DNA of 64,000 nucleotides. Origin: Streptomyces zhaozhouensis (GTDB lineage: Bacteria > Actinomycetota > Actinomycetes > Streptomycetales > Streptomycetaceae). Below are positions 19,628 to 28,079 of this stretch, piece by piece; positions within the stretch are counted from its first letter, which is position 1, and each line of letters begins with the position of its first letter. Under the pieces are notes generated by a model. It saw nothing but the letters and a program-made list of their open reading frames with translations, made no database searches and was not told the origin of the DNA. Position numbers and translations under genes: made by a program. The stretch lies in assembly GCF_900230195.1 (NCBI RefSeq), contig NZ_OCNE01000002.1:1-64000 (forward strand), read 5' to 3'.

Positions 19628-21568
19628 CTATCGGCCCCCTATCGATCCGGCATGGCGGCGGCCCGCCGACCGGGCCGCCTCGCGCGCGTGCAGGCGTGGC
19701 AGCTCCCGGAAGCGGTAGCGGTGGCCGCCCGCGCCCTCGCGGCCCGTGACGACCTCCAACAGGTGGGCGTCCAGGAGCCGTTCGATCGTGTCCTCCGCCT
19801 CGGAGAGCGAGACGTTCAGGAGGTCCGCCGCCGTCGGCACGTCGAGGACCGCGCTCCCGTGGGCGCCGAACACCCGGTAGGCGCGCGAGGCGGCGGCGTC
19901 CAGCGCCCGGTAGCCGCCCTCCAGCCGCGCCCGGACGGAGTGCTCGCCGTGGCTCAGCTCGTTCAGCCGTCTGCCGGGGTCCTCCAGCCGGGCCACGAGG
20001 TCGGCCAGCGTCCAGTGCGGCTTGCTGGCCAGCCGCTCGCCCGCCGCGCGCAGCGCCAGCGGATGGTGGTCGCAGAGGGCGGCGAGCCTGGCCGCCAGCG
20101 TCAGGCGGCGCACGAGCCGCCGGCCCTGGACCACGCCGCTCAGCAGGATGACCGAGTCCTCAGGCCGCAACGGGCCCAGGCACAGCCGCAGCGGGCTGCC
20201 GCTGTGGATGAGCCCCTGGAGCTGGGTGCGGCCGGTGACGAGGGCGCAGGACCTGCCGTTGCCCGGCAGCAGGGGGCGCAGTTGGCGCAGGGACGCCACG
20301 TCGTTCAGGATGACCAGCGTCCTCCGGCCCCGGAGCACGGTGCGGTAGAGGGCGGCGCACTCCTCCAGGCCGCCGGGGATGCGTTCGGCCTCCACGCCCA
20401 GGCCGCGCAGGAAGCGTTGGAGCACCACCAGCGGGGACAGCGGGCGGTCGGCTTCCTGGAGGTCGGCGTAGAGCGTGCCGTCGGGGAAGTGGGCGGCGGC
20501 CCGGTGCGCCCAGCGGATCGCCAGGGCGGACTTGCCGACGCCGGGGGCGCCGGTGACGAAGCCGATGCCCACGGGGTCGTTGTCCGAGCGTTCCGCGAGC
20601 AGCCCGTCGAGCTCGGCCAGCTCCTCCTCACGTCCCGCGAACGCGCTGATGTTGGACGGGAGTTGCGCCGGGTTGGGCCAGCCACCCGACGGCTCGGCCG
20701 TGGTGCGCGCGGAGGAGGCGGGGCCGGCCGCCGGGCCCACCGCGGTCGAGTCGTCGCGCAGGATGGAGCGGTGCAGCCGCTGGAGCTCCGTGCCGGGCTC
20801 CAGCCCGAGCTCCGCCACGAACTCCCGGCGCCCCTCGCGAAACGTGCGCAGGGCCTCCACGCGCTGTCCCGCGCGGTACTGGGCCAGCATCAACTGGGCC
20901 AGGAAGCGTTCCCTCAGCGGGTTCTCCCGCACCAGGGCGCCCAGTTCGCTCAGCAGCGTCTGGTGCTCACCGGATTCCAGCCGCAGCGCCATGTAGCGCT
21001 CCGTGACGAGCAGGCGCTGTTCGTCCAGGCGCACCGCCTCCGTCTCGGCGGCCCGCGAGGTGACGCCGTCCAGCACCGGGCCGCGCCACAGCCGCAGCGC
21101 GTCCCGCAGCAGCCCGATGGCCCGGTCCCGCGCACCGTTCTCGGCGGCGTGCCGCGCGGCCTCCGCCCGGCGGGCGAACTCGACGGTGTCCACCACGTGT
21201 TCCCCCGCGACGAACTTGTAGCCCGGCGCGACGGTCACGATCACCTGCTGGGGGACGCCGGCCGTGCGGAACACCTTGCGGAGGGCCGACACACAGATAG
21301 CGATCTGCGCGCGCCCGGTGCTGGGCGGGGCCCCGTTCCAGACCTCGTCGATCAGGTAGTCGACGGACATGACCCGGTCGGGGGAGAGCATGAGGGCGGC
21401 CAGCACGGTGCGCTGGCGGGGGCCGCCGATCGGCACGGCACGCCCGTTGTAGCTGACTTCGAACGACCCCAGCAGCCCCACTTCCAGCCCCTCCCCGCGG
21501 AAGGCGGGAACGGGTCGGGAAGAACTCGTGGTCTGTGGCACGACAAGAGGGGGAGAGGCAGGAGGCAA
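19628..21568 (-). CDS. SARP-family transcriptional activator with BTAD and NB-ARC-like ATPase domain
   Basis: About 646 residues. The N-terminal OmpR-type winged helix (LLGSFEVSYNGR, RQRTVLAALML, VDYLIDEVWNGAPP) leads into a bacterial transcriptional activator domain (VEFARRAEAARHA through AELGLEPGTELQRLHR). An NB-ARC-like NTPase with Walker A GAPGVGKSAL and VILNDVAS follows, then a winged-helix-like end; no TPR repeats are seen, so it is shorter than AfsR. I favour the TTG at 21568 because AGGAG lies 8 nt before it; the frame stays open to an ATG at 21631. SARPs bind direct heptamer repeats at the -35 region of biosynthetic promoters. Position suggests it controls the peptide cluster. Confidence 0.92.
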   Translation of the reverse strand: MPPASPPLVVPQTTSSSRPVPAFRGEGLEVGLLGSFEVSYNGRAVPIGGPRQRTVLAALMLSPDRVMSVDYLIDEVWNGAPPSTGRAQIAICVSALRKVFRTAGVPQQVIVTVAPGYKFVAGEHVVDTVEFARRAEAARHAAENGARDRAIGLLRDALRLWRGPVLDGVTSRAAETEAVRLDEQRLLVTERYMALRLESGEHQTLLSELGALVRENPLRERFLAQLMLAQYRAGQRVEALRTFREGRREFVAELGLEPGTELQRLHRSILRDDSTAVGPAAGPASSARTTAEPSGGWPNPAQLPSNISAFAGREEELAELDGLLAERSDNDPVGIGFVTGAPGVGKSALAIRWAHRAAAHFPDGTLYADLQEADRPLSPLVVLQRFLRGLGVEAERIPGGLEECAALYRTVLRGRRTLVILNDVASLRQLRPLLPGNGRSCALVTGRTQLQGLIHSGSPLRLCLGPLRPEDSVILLSGVVQGRRLVRRLTLAARLAALCDHHPLALRAAGERLASKPHWTLADLVARLEDPGRRLNELSHGEHSVRARLEGGYRALDAAASRAYRVFGAHGSAVLDVPTAADLLNVSLSEAEDTIERLLDAHLLEVVTGREGAGGHRYRFRELPRLHAREAARSAGRRHAGSIGGR

Positions 21569-21727
21569 CTGTTCAACTCCTCGTACGCACGGGACGTGAA
21601 AGGTACTGACGCACCGGCCGCGTGCCCCCAAAGGGCGTTCCGGCTTCCGCCGGAGTCACGCGGGAAACCGACGCGAGGGCGCGCGGAACCCACCCGGGGA
21701 CCCGCCCGGGGGACTCACACGGGGGGC

Positions 21728-22525
21728 TCACACGGAGGCGGGGACGCCCCCGCTCCTCACCGCGAACAGGGTGTGCCGGTCGCTGCCCTTGAGCAGCTCG
21801 TCCTGCGACCGGGTGACCCGTAGCCCTTGCCGTTCCAACACCGCCGTCACCGCGTCCAGTTGGCCGGCGGTGGCGGCCGTCTCGTCGTCGTGGACCTCCA
21901 TGATGACCTGCCTGATCGCGGGCCAGTGCCGGTCGTCGATGCCGCGCAGCACGTCCAACTCGGCGCGCTGGACGTCGATCTTCAGCACGTCGACCGTCTC
22001 CACGCCGCATTCGTCCAGCACGTCGGACAGCCGGCGCAGCCGGCAGCGGTGGGACTCCTCGCGGAACCGGTAGTCGAGCAGTTCGTCCAGCATCTCCGGG
22101 GACTCGCCGTACCCCTCGCGGGCGACCCGGTCCCGCACGAAGGACTTCTCGGCCGAGGTGTCGGCCAGGTCGCGCTGCGCGGACATCACCGTGTACCCGG
22201 GGTAGAAGACGAACTCCTCCCGCCGGTCGCCGTCGGACAGTCCGTGGTCGAAGACGGTCGCTCCCGGGCTGTGCCGCGCCAGGTTCCGGCGCAGCACCTC
22301 GCACACGGGCGGCACCGGCTCGAAGGAGTAGAGCGAGGCGGAGGGGTGGAGAGCGGAGACGAAGAGCGAATACATGCCGATGTTGGCGCCGACGTCGAAG
22401 ACCACCGCGCCCTCGGGAAGGTCGGTCAGGCCCGGCAGATAGCTCTGCCTGACGAAGATCTCCTCGTACAGGTACTCGGTCTCATGCCGGTTCACCCCTG
22501 CGATGTTCTCAAGGTCGGGCACCAT
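21728..22525 (-). CDS. FkbM-family SAM-dependent methyltransferase
   Basis: A 265-residue class I methyltransferase. VVFDVGANIGMYSLF is the SAM-binding motif I, SFEPVPPVCEVLRRN motif II, and VDVLKIDVQRAELDVLRG the FkbM hallmark. The ATG at 22525 has AAGGAG 7 nt upstream; an in-frame Arg-rich extension to 22660 is probably not translated. FkbM enzymes usually methylate hydroxyl groups of natural products or glycans. It lies upstream of the SARP gene on the same strand and could O-methylate the peptide or act on something else. Confidence 0.88.
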   Translation of the reverse strand: MVPDLENIAGVNRHETEYLYEEIFVRQSYLPGLTDLPEGAVVFDVGANIGMYSLFVSALHPSASLYSFEPVPPVCEVLRRNLARHSPGATVFDHGLSDGDRREEFVFYPGYTVMSAQRDLADTSAEKSFVRDRVAREGYGESPEMLDELLDYRFREESHRCRLRRLSDVLDECGVETVDVLKIDVQRAELDVLRGIDDRHWPAIRQVIMEVHDDETAATAGQLDAVTAVLERQGLRVTRSQDELLKGSDRHTLFAVRSGGVPASV

Positions 22526-22918
22526 GGCCGCTCTCCTTCGTCGAGTGAGTGGTCGCGACCGCGCCCGGCCACGACCGGACCGCGGTACTGCCGGACGGCG
22601 GCGAGCGGGCGATCCGCTCCGCGCCGCCGGCCTCCTCAACCCGGAGAGCTTCGGCTGCACACCTCACGCCCGGGAGGGGGGCGTCCCCCTCCTCCTCCCG
22701 GCGCACCGTCTCGCTGAACTCCCCCGATTGAAGCTTCCAGCTCCCATGTCAGTACCCTGCGCGTGGCAGGAAATCGATCGTGTCCGATGTCGGTCAGAGC
22801 TACGTCACGCTTGATCAAGGGCGATGACAAAAAGGGAACTTACCCATCAACGACGCACAGGTGTGAGGGTCGTTCGACCGACAGCCTGGAACGAGCCCCA
22901 CGGTGAGGGATCACGCTG
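22526..22918. promoter_or_regulatory. Divergent intergenic region between the methyltransferase and sensor-kinase genes
   Basis: About 390 bp without a supported gene. It must hold promoters for both directions. I see no convincing -35/-10 pair, riboswitch or repeat; a GTGAGGGA Shine-Dalgarno-like stretch lies at 22903-22910 ahead of the sensor kinase. Confidence 0.4.
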
Positions 22919-24076
22919 CTGAACACCCCGAGACCTGACGCCGGGCCGGCGGAGCGGGAGTTCACCCGGTTCGCGTACCGGTACGCGAACCGCCTGCGGG
23001 CGGTCGTGGTCTGTGCGTGCGCGGTGCTCGGCGTGCTGGCGATGCCCCGGGAGCAGATGCCGACCGCCGCGGCCGTCGCCTGCGTCGCCGCCGCGTGGAG
23101 CGGCTGCCACCTCACGTGCGCGGCGTCACGGTGCCGCCCCGGCCTCCTCTTCGCCGCGGACCTGACGCTGGTGAGCGGCCTGTGCCTCAGCCAGGGGATC
23201 ACCGTTCCCGAGACCGAGGACCTGCACGGCAACACCTGGATACTCGTGGCCGTCAGCATCATCGTGGTGACCTACCAGCTGACCCACCGCCCGGTGTTCG
23301 CGGCCCTCGCCGCGCTCCTGCTGTTCACGGCCGACCTGGTGGGGCTCGTGGTGGACCACCCGGGCACCTGGACGTCCGCGCTTCCCCAACTGGGCTGGCT
23401 GCTCGTGCAGGCCGCGCTCGCCCGGCTGCTGTACCAGCTCGTCCTCCGCAGGAGTCGCGCCGCCGACCGGGCCGCCTCGGCGGCGGCCGAGGCCCGCCGC
23501 CGGCACGAGGTGGCGCAGGCCAGGCGGAGGGCGGAGGGCGAGTATCTGGCGACCCTGCACGACACGGCGTGCGCCACCCTGATGATGGCGGCGGCGCGCG
23601 GCTCCTCGATCGACGCCGACGTGCTGCGGCGTCAGGCGGCGTCGGATCTCGAACGGCTGGCGTCCATGGGGCACCTGACCGGGGAGGTGGAGCTGGCCAC
23701 CGAGCTGCGCGCCGAGGCACGCCAGCACCCGGTCACCGTGGACACCCGGCTCGCCGACGCGCTCGGCTCCGTGTCGCGTCCCGTCGCCGCGGCGCTGCGC
23801 GGCGGCCTCGGGGAGGCGTTGCGCAACGTCTCCCGGCACGCGGGCGTGACGTCCGCGCGCCTGACCGCGGAACGCGACCGGGGCACCGTGGTGGTGACGC
23901 TCAGCGACGAGGGTGTCGGCTTCGACCCCGCCCGCCTGCCCCGCCAGTCCCGGGGGGTGGAACGCTCCATCGTCGAGCGGATGACCGCCGTCGGCGGGAT
24001 CGCCACCGTCACCTCACGCCCGGGGCGGGGTACCTGCGTACGGCTGGAGTGGCCCTGTGTCCGACTCCCTGACTGA
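22919..24076 (+). CDS. Membrane sensor histidine kinase-like protein (NarL/DesK-type HATPase)
   Basis: About 385 residues. Four or five hydrophobic segments (AVVVCACAVLGVLA, WILVAVSIIVVTY, VFAALAALLLFTADLVGL and others) lead to a coiled-coil linker, a dimerisation segment with LHDTACATLMM as candidate H-box, and a HATPase with GEALRNVSRHA (N-box), DEGVGFDP (G1) and GRGTCVRLEW (G2). The first ATG/GTG in frame is 23006, but the preceding codons look coding and the frame is open only to 22907. A CTG at 22919 (or 22916) after GTGAGGGA is the likeliest start. It overlaps the next gene by 20 bp. A cognate response regulator lies convergently at 25181-25894. Confidence 0.78.
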   Translation: MNTPRPDAGPAEREFTRFAYRYANRLRAVVVCACAVLGVLAMPREQMPTAAAVACVAAAWSGCHLTCAASRCRPGLLFAADLTLVSGLCLSQGITVPETEDLHGNTWILVAVSIIVVTYQLTHRPVFAALAALLLFTADLVGLVVDHPGTWTSALPQLGWLLVQAALARLLYQLVLRRSRAADRAASAAAEARRRHEVAQARRRAEGEYLATLHDTACATLMMAAARGSSIDADVLRRQAASDLERLASMGHLTGEVELATELRAEARQHPVTVDTRLADALGSVSRPVAAALRGGLGEALRNVSRHAGVTSARLTAERDRGTVVVTLSDEGVGFDPARLPRQSRGVERSIVERMTAVGGIATVTSRPGRGTCVRLEWPCVRLPD

Positions 24077-25214
24077 ACACGCGCTGACCGAGGACATCAC
24101 CGCCCACATGCGTGACGGGCTGCGGGTCGGAGGGCTGGTCATCCTCACCGTCATCCACTTCGGGCTGGCGCTGCCCAAGATGCTCAGCCACCTGCCGACG
24201 TACCCGCACGCCTGGGTCGCGCTGGCCGTCTTCGGCCTGCTGACGCTCGTCATCGCGGTGGACGTGTTCCTGGAACTGACGGGGCGCCGGCGCCCGCGCT
24301 GGTGGAGCACGGCGGCGCTCGTCGGCACACTCGCCGGATCGGTCGCCGCGACCAGCCAGGTGCCGGCGGAGTACTACATGGGCGCCTACCACTGGACGTT
24401 CCTGGAGATCGGCTGGTTCGGCGTCCTCTTCCTCCACCGCCGGGGCCTGCCCGCCACCCTGGCGTTCCTCGGCACCCACCTGTGCCTCACCCTGCTCCAA
24501 CTGCTGCTGGCCGGCTTCCCCAGCCGGACGGACGCCGTCGGCATGTGCGTGAGCGCGCTGGTCATCTGCACGTTCCAGGTCTCCGCCGCGATCCTGGCCC
24601 GGCTGGTGCGGAACTGCGCGACCGCCGCGAGCGCCGCCACGCACGAACAGGAGCGGGTGAGGACCCAGGCCGCCATCGGCGCCCAGGTGCACGCCGACCA
24701 CCAGGCGCGGTACCAGGCTCTGCGCGCCGCCGTCATCCCGCTGCTCACCGGGCTCGCCGACGGCTCGCTGAGCCCCGAGGACGAGGAGACGAGGCGGCGG
24801 TGCTCCCTCGAAGCCGCCAGGCTGCGCAGGCTGCTGGCGGAGAGCGACCAGGCGTCCGACCCGTTGGTGCACGAGCTGAGGGCCGGCGTCGCGGTGGCGG
24901 AACGGCACGGCGTCGACGTCCAACTCGCCGTCCTGGGAGCGCCGGTCGCCGTCCCGCGGGACGTCCGCCGCGCGCTGACGGAACCGATCCTGGCCGCCCT
25001 GACCGCGGCCCAGCGGACCGCCAGGGCGACCGTGGTACGCCGTGACGGGACGGTGCGGCTCAGCGTCGTCATCGACGCGCCCGCCTCGGAGATCCCGCTG
25101 CCCGCGCGGCGGGACGCCCGCGTGCGGGTGCGCACGCTGCACGGCGAGGGCAGGCTGTGGGTCGAGGCGGCGTGTGACCGTCAGAGCTCCTCCAACGAGA
25201 TCAGCCCGTCCTGA
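24057..25214 (+). CDS. Second membrane sensor-kinase-like protein, apparently degenerate
   Basis: A 385-residue protein whose GTG start overlaps the preceding kinase by 20 bp. Hydrophobic helices occupy residues 25-180 (LVILTVIHFGLAL, WVALAVFGLLTLVIAVDVFL, GMCVSALVICTFQV). A soluble part follows, with ARYQALRAAVIPLLTGLADGSL and RRCSLEAARLRRLLAESD, seen in kinase-like ATP-binding proteins. I find no clear H-box and no DxGxG or GxG ATP-binding boxes in the last 120 residues, so catalysis is doubtful. It may be a sensory partner of the first kinase. Its 3' end overlaps the convergent regulator gene by 34 bp. Confidence 0.65.
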   Translation: MSDSLTEHALTEDITAHMRDGLRVGGLVILTVIHFGLALPKMLSHLPTYPHAWVALAVFGLLTLVIAVDVFLELTGRRRPRWWSTAALVGTLAGSVAATSQVPAEYYMGAYHWTFLEIGWFGVLFLHRRGLPATLAFLGTHLCLTLLQLLLAGFPSRTDAVGMCVSALVICTFQVSAAILARLVRNCATAASAATHEQERVRTQAAIGAQVHADHQARYQALRAAVIPLLTGLADGSLSPEDEETRRRCSLEAARLRRLLAESDQASDPLVHELRAGVAVAERHGVDVQLAVLGAPVAVPRDVRRALTEPILAALTAAQRTARATVVRRDGTVRLSVVIDAPASEIPLPARRDARVRVRTLHGEGRLWVEAACDRQSSSNEISPS

Positions 25215-25894
25215 ATCGCCTTGGCCACCAGGTTGGCCTTGGTGGTGGCCGGGCGGCCCACGTTGGCGTACTTGATGCGCACCCGCTCCAGGTAGGTGTT
25301 GACCGTGCGCACCGAGATGCCGAGGCTCTCCCCCACCATGACCTTGGACTCCGACTGGAACCACTCCAGAAGCACGTCGATCTCGCGCGGGGTGAGCGTC
25401 GGACGGCCACTCGTGACGTCGCTGCCGAGCGCTCCGGCGAGCGCCGGGGGCGTGTACGGCACGCCGTCCGCGGCGGCCAGCGTGGCGGCCACCAGGTGCC
25501 GTTCCCCCTCCGCCTTGGTCAGATAGCTGACGGCCCCCAGGTCCAGACACCTCAGCGCCGCCTCCTGGCTGTCCTGCATGGTGTAGACGATCACCTGCCG
25601 CTCCTCGGCGACGAGATGTCGCAGCGCGCTGTACGCCGGTGAACCGCTGGAGAGTTGGAGGTCGAAGACGACGACCTCCGCCGCGCGGCCGGGACCGGCT
25701 GTCGCGACCGACACGTCGGGGCCCTTGCCGCGCACCTCGATGGGCCGGTCGGAGGCCGCGTACCAGGACTCAATGCCCGCGAGCACCACGGGGTGATCGT
25801 CGATCAGGGCGACGCGCACCGGCTCGGTCCTCGAAGGCGGCACCTCCCGCACGCGCGCCTCGTCGGCCGGCGCGGTGGCGCAGCGGTCGGTCAT
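25181..25894 (-). CDS. LuxR/NarL-type response regulator
   Basis: A 237-residue protein. The receiver domain has LIDDHPVVLAGI (acidic pair) and VVVFDLQLSSG (phospho-acceptor Asp), with YLTKAEGE carrying the conserved Lys. The C-terminal HTH has LTPREIDVLLEW, GISVRTVNTYLERVRIKYA and ATTKANLVAKAIQDGLI. I used the ATG at 25894; an in-frame extension to 26038 is Arg/Pro-rich and improbable. The Shine-Dalgarno is weak. It converges on the two sensor-like genes and is probably their partner. Confidence 0.9.
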   Translation of the reverse strand: MTDRCATAPADEARVREVPPSRTEPVRVALIDDHPVVLAGIESWYAASDRPIEVRGKGPDVSVATAGPGRAAEVVVFDLQLSSGSPAYSALRHLVAEERQVIVYTMQDSQEAALRCLDLGAVSYLTKAEGERHLVAATLAAADGVPYTPPALAGALGSDVTSGRPTLTPREIDVLLEWFQSESKVMVGESLGISVRTVNTYLERVRIKYANVGRPATTKANLVAKAIQDGLISLEEL

Positions 25895-26172
25895 CGCCAC
25901 CCGGCACCCGCCGGCGGGACGGCGGCCAGGGGCTGGAACGCGCGGCCGCGGCCCCCGTCGCCACGAGGAACGCCGGAACCGCTCAGCGCGCGTACTTCCC
26001 GCTGTCGCACCGACACCCCCGTGAACGCAAGCCGACATCGTGCCCGCGAGGGGCCGCCACAGGAGCGGGTCGCGGCGTCGCCCTCACGCCCGACCCACTC
26101 TTGCCCAGCGAAGCGATTGCAGGTGACAATGTTTCTTCCAGGCGCAAAAGCGCTGACCACGGGGGACCCGGG

Positions 26173-27321
26173 ATGTTACGCGTACATTTCACCGATGCCG
26201 ATCTCGCCCGGACTCGGATCGCCGGCACCGTGAGCCCGCTGTGGGAGATCACCGGAAGTCTGCATCGACTCCAGGGACGACGCGGACGGTGGGCGTACGC
26301 GGACTGGCACCACGCGGCACGGACACGGCTGAGGCGGCAGGGACTCGAACGCGCCCTGACCGGCATGTTGCTGCCGCTGTTTCCGAGGGCCGCGTATTTG
26401 CCGGACTTTCTGACTCCGACACAGGCCGAGGAGGGCCTTGACAGCGGAATTGAGGCGATACTCGCCACGCCACCGGAGCGGGTGTCGGCGGAGGTCGCCC
26501 TCCTCGAACGGGTGGTGGGCGCGCCCGAGTGGGCGGCCCGACTCCCGGAGTTAACCGTGCGGTTGGACCTCGTCGCCGCCCTGCGCGCGTACCACGAGGC
26601 CGCGATCGTCCCGTTCGCCGAGCGTATCCAGGCGCGCATCGACGCGGAACGGTCCGCTCTCGCCCGGCGCCTGCTGGACGGCGGAATGGACGCGCTGCTG
26701 GCCGGACTCGGCCCCACGATGCGATGGGAGCCACCGATTCTTTGTGTGGACTATCCGGCAGAGGAGCGGGACCTCCATCTGAACGGCCGCGGACTGCTGC
26801 TGATTCCCTCGTATTTCTGCTGGCACAACCCGATAAGTTTGGCCGATTCCGGGCTGCCCCCCGTGCTGGCGTATCCGCTGCTGCACGACCGGACGATGGC
26901 GCCGCAGGCGCGGGGGACGAGAACCAGCCGGCAGCAGGTCTCAGCCAAGGCGCAGAAAACGCGGAAGGAGCCAGCCGGCGAAGCCCTCAGCGCATTGCTG
27001 GGGCAAACACGCGCCACGATTCTGCTCGCCACCGCGGAAGGCGCCACCAACGGCGAACTGGCCCGCGCCGCGGGCGTCGCCGCCTCCTCGGCCAGCAGGC
27101 ACGCCACCGCCCTGCGCGACGCGGGCCTCCTCACCACGAGCCGGCACGGCGCCAGCGTGCTGCACACCCTCACCCCGCTCGGCGCCGCGATGCTTCGCGG
27201 CGGCGGCTTCGACGACGGGTTCCGGCCCGCCGACCCGGCCCCGCGCGAGGAGCGGCGGGCCCGCCGCCGGGACCCGCGGAGCCGCACGTCACCGGCCGTC
27301 GCGCCGCGCCTCCTGTCCTGA
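26173..27321 (+). CDS. Winged-helix transcriptional regulator, DUF5937/ArsR-like
   Basis: A 382-residue protein. The N-terminal 250 residues form an all-helical region opening with MLRVHFTDADLARTRI and SPLWEITGSLHRLQ, a layout common in Streptomyces DUF5937 regulators. The C-terminal part has an ArsR-like HTH (LLATAEGATNGELARAAGVA, then SASRHATALRDAGLL) and a basic tail. The N-terminal region presumably senses a ligand, but none can be named. The HTH is clear; the family name is from memory of this layout. Confidence 0.78.
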   Translation: MLRVHFTDADLARTRIAGTVSPLWEITGSLHRLQGRRGRWAYADWHHAARTRLRRQGLERALTGMLLPLFPRAAYLPDFLTPTQAEEGLDSGIEAILATPPERVSAEVALLERVVGAPEWAARLPELTVRLDLVAALRAYHEAAIVPFAERIQARIDAERSALARRLLDGGMDALLAGLGPTMRWEPPILCVDYPAEERDLHLNGRGLLLIPSYFCWHNPISLADSGLPPVLAYPLLHDRTMAPQARGTRTSRQQVSAKAQKTRKEPAGEALSALLGQTRATILLATAEGATNGELARAAGVAASSASRHATALRDAGLLTTSRHGASVLHTLTPLGAAMLRGGGFDDGFRPADPAPREERRARRRDPRSRTSPAVAPRLLS

Positions 27322-27373
27322 ACGGCCCGCGGGCAGGCGGAAGTTCCCGCGCGGATGTCCCACGGGACGCGGG

Positions 27374-27403
27374 TTGCCGGGCAGCGGCGCGGGTCGCTAG
27401 GGT
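27374..27403 (+). promoter_or_regulatory. Candidate HrdB-type promoter for the VOC gene
   Basis: TTGCCG at 27374-27379 and TAGGGT at 27398-27403 are separated by 18 nt and match the Streptomyces housekeeping consensus well. The predicted start of transcription near 27410 coincides with a GTG at 27411 that opens an 18-codon frame. The VOC gene would then have a leader of about 160 nt. Confidence 0.35.
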
Positions 27404-27571
27404 CGGTCGGGTGACTGCCGGGTCGGCCATGGGCCACGCACGAGTGAGGTTCCCGGCCCCGGCGTGAGCCCGAGGCGGGCCAGAGGCCCGCCGACTCTCC
27501 GCGTCCCGACCGCCCGCGCCCGCACGCGGCGCCCCTCCCCAGCGGACCCCGAGACCGGAGACACCTCACTG

Positions 27572-28000
27572 ATGCCCCACGACCAGCAGCACCCGCGCGA
27601 CGCCGAACCGGCGGCAGCCGGCGTCCAGTTGAACCACACCGTGATCCACGCGAGCGACCGGAGCCTGTCCGCCGGGTTCCTCGCCACGCTCCTGGGCCTG
27701 GAGGTCGGCGCCCCGTTCGGGCCGTTCCTCCCCATCGACCTCGGCAACGGCGTCACGCTCGACTACTACGCCAAGACGGACGAGCCGATCCAGCCGCAGC
27801 ACTACGCCTTCCTCGTCCCCGACGAGCGCTTCGACTCCGTCATCGCCCGTCTGGAGGCCGTCGGCGTCACCTACTACGCCGACCCCCACCACACCGAACC
27901 CGGCCGGATCAACCGTCTCTTCGGCGGACGCGGCGCCTACTTCGAGGACCCGGACGGTCACAACATGGAGGTCATGACGCGGCCCTACACCCGTCCCTAG
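27572..28000 (+). CDS. VOC (glyoxalase/dioxygenase) fold protein
   Basis: A 142-residue single-domain VOC protein. NHTVIHASDRSLSAGFLATLLGL is the typical opening beta-alpha unit, with an early metal-type His. The second half has YAFLVPDERFDSVIARLEAVGV and ends GAYFEDPDGHNMEVMTRPY, carrying the family's DPDGHxxE signature. It is likely a small lyase, dioxygenase or binding protein; the substrate is unknown. The ATG at 27572 was preferred to the upstream GTG at 27464 because the VOC fold begins after it. Confidence 0.88.
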   Translation: MPHDQQHPRDAEPAAAGVQLNHTVIHASDRSLSAGFLATLLGLEVGAPFGPFLPIDLGNGVTLDYYAKTDEPIQPQHYAFLVPDERFDSVIARLEAVGVTYYADPHHTEPGRINRLFGGRGAYFEDPDGHNMEVMTRPYTRP

Positions 28001-28079
28001 CACGCCCCACCCCCAGGACACGGCCGGGTCGTCCGAGAGGTCACCGTTCCTGGGCCACGCCGTGGCCCAGGAACGCACG

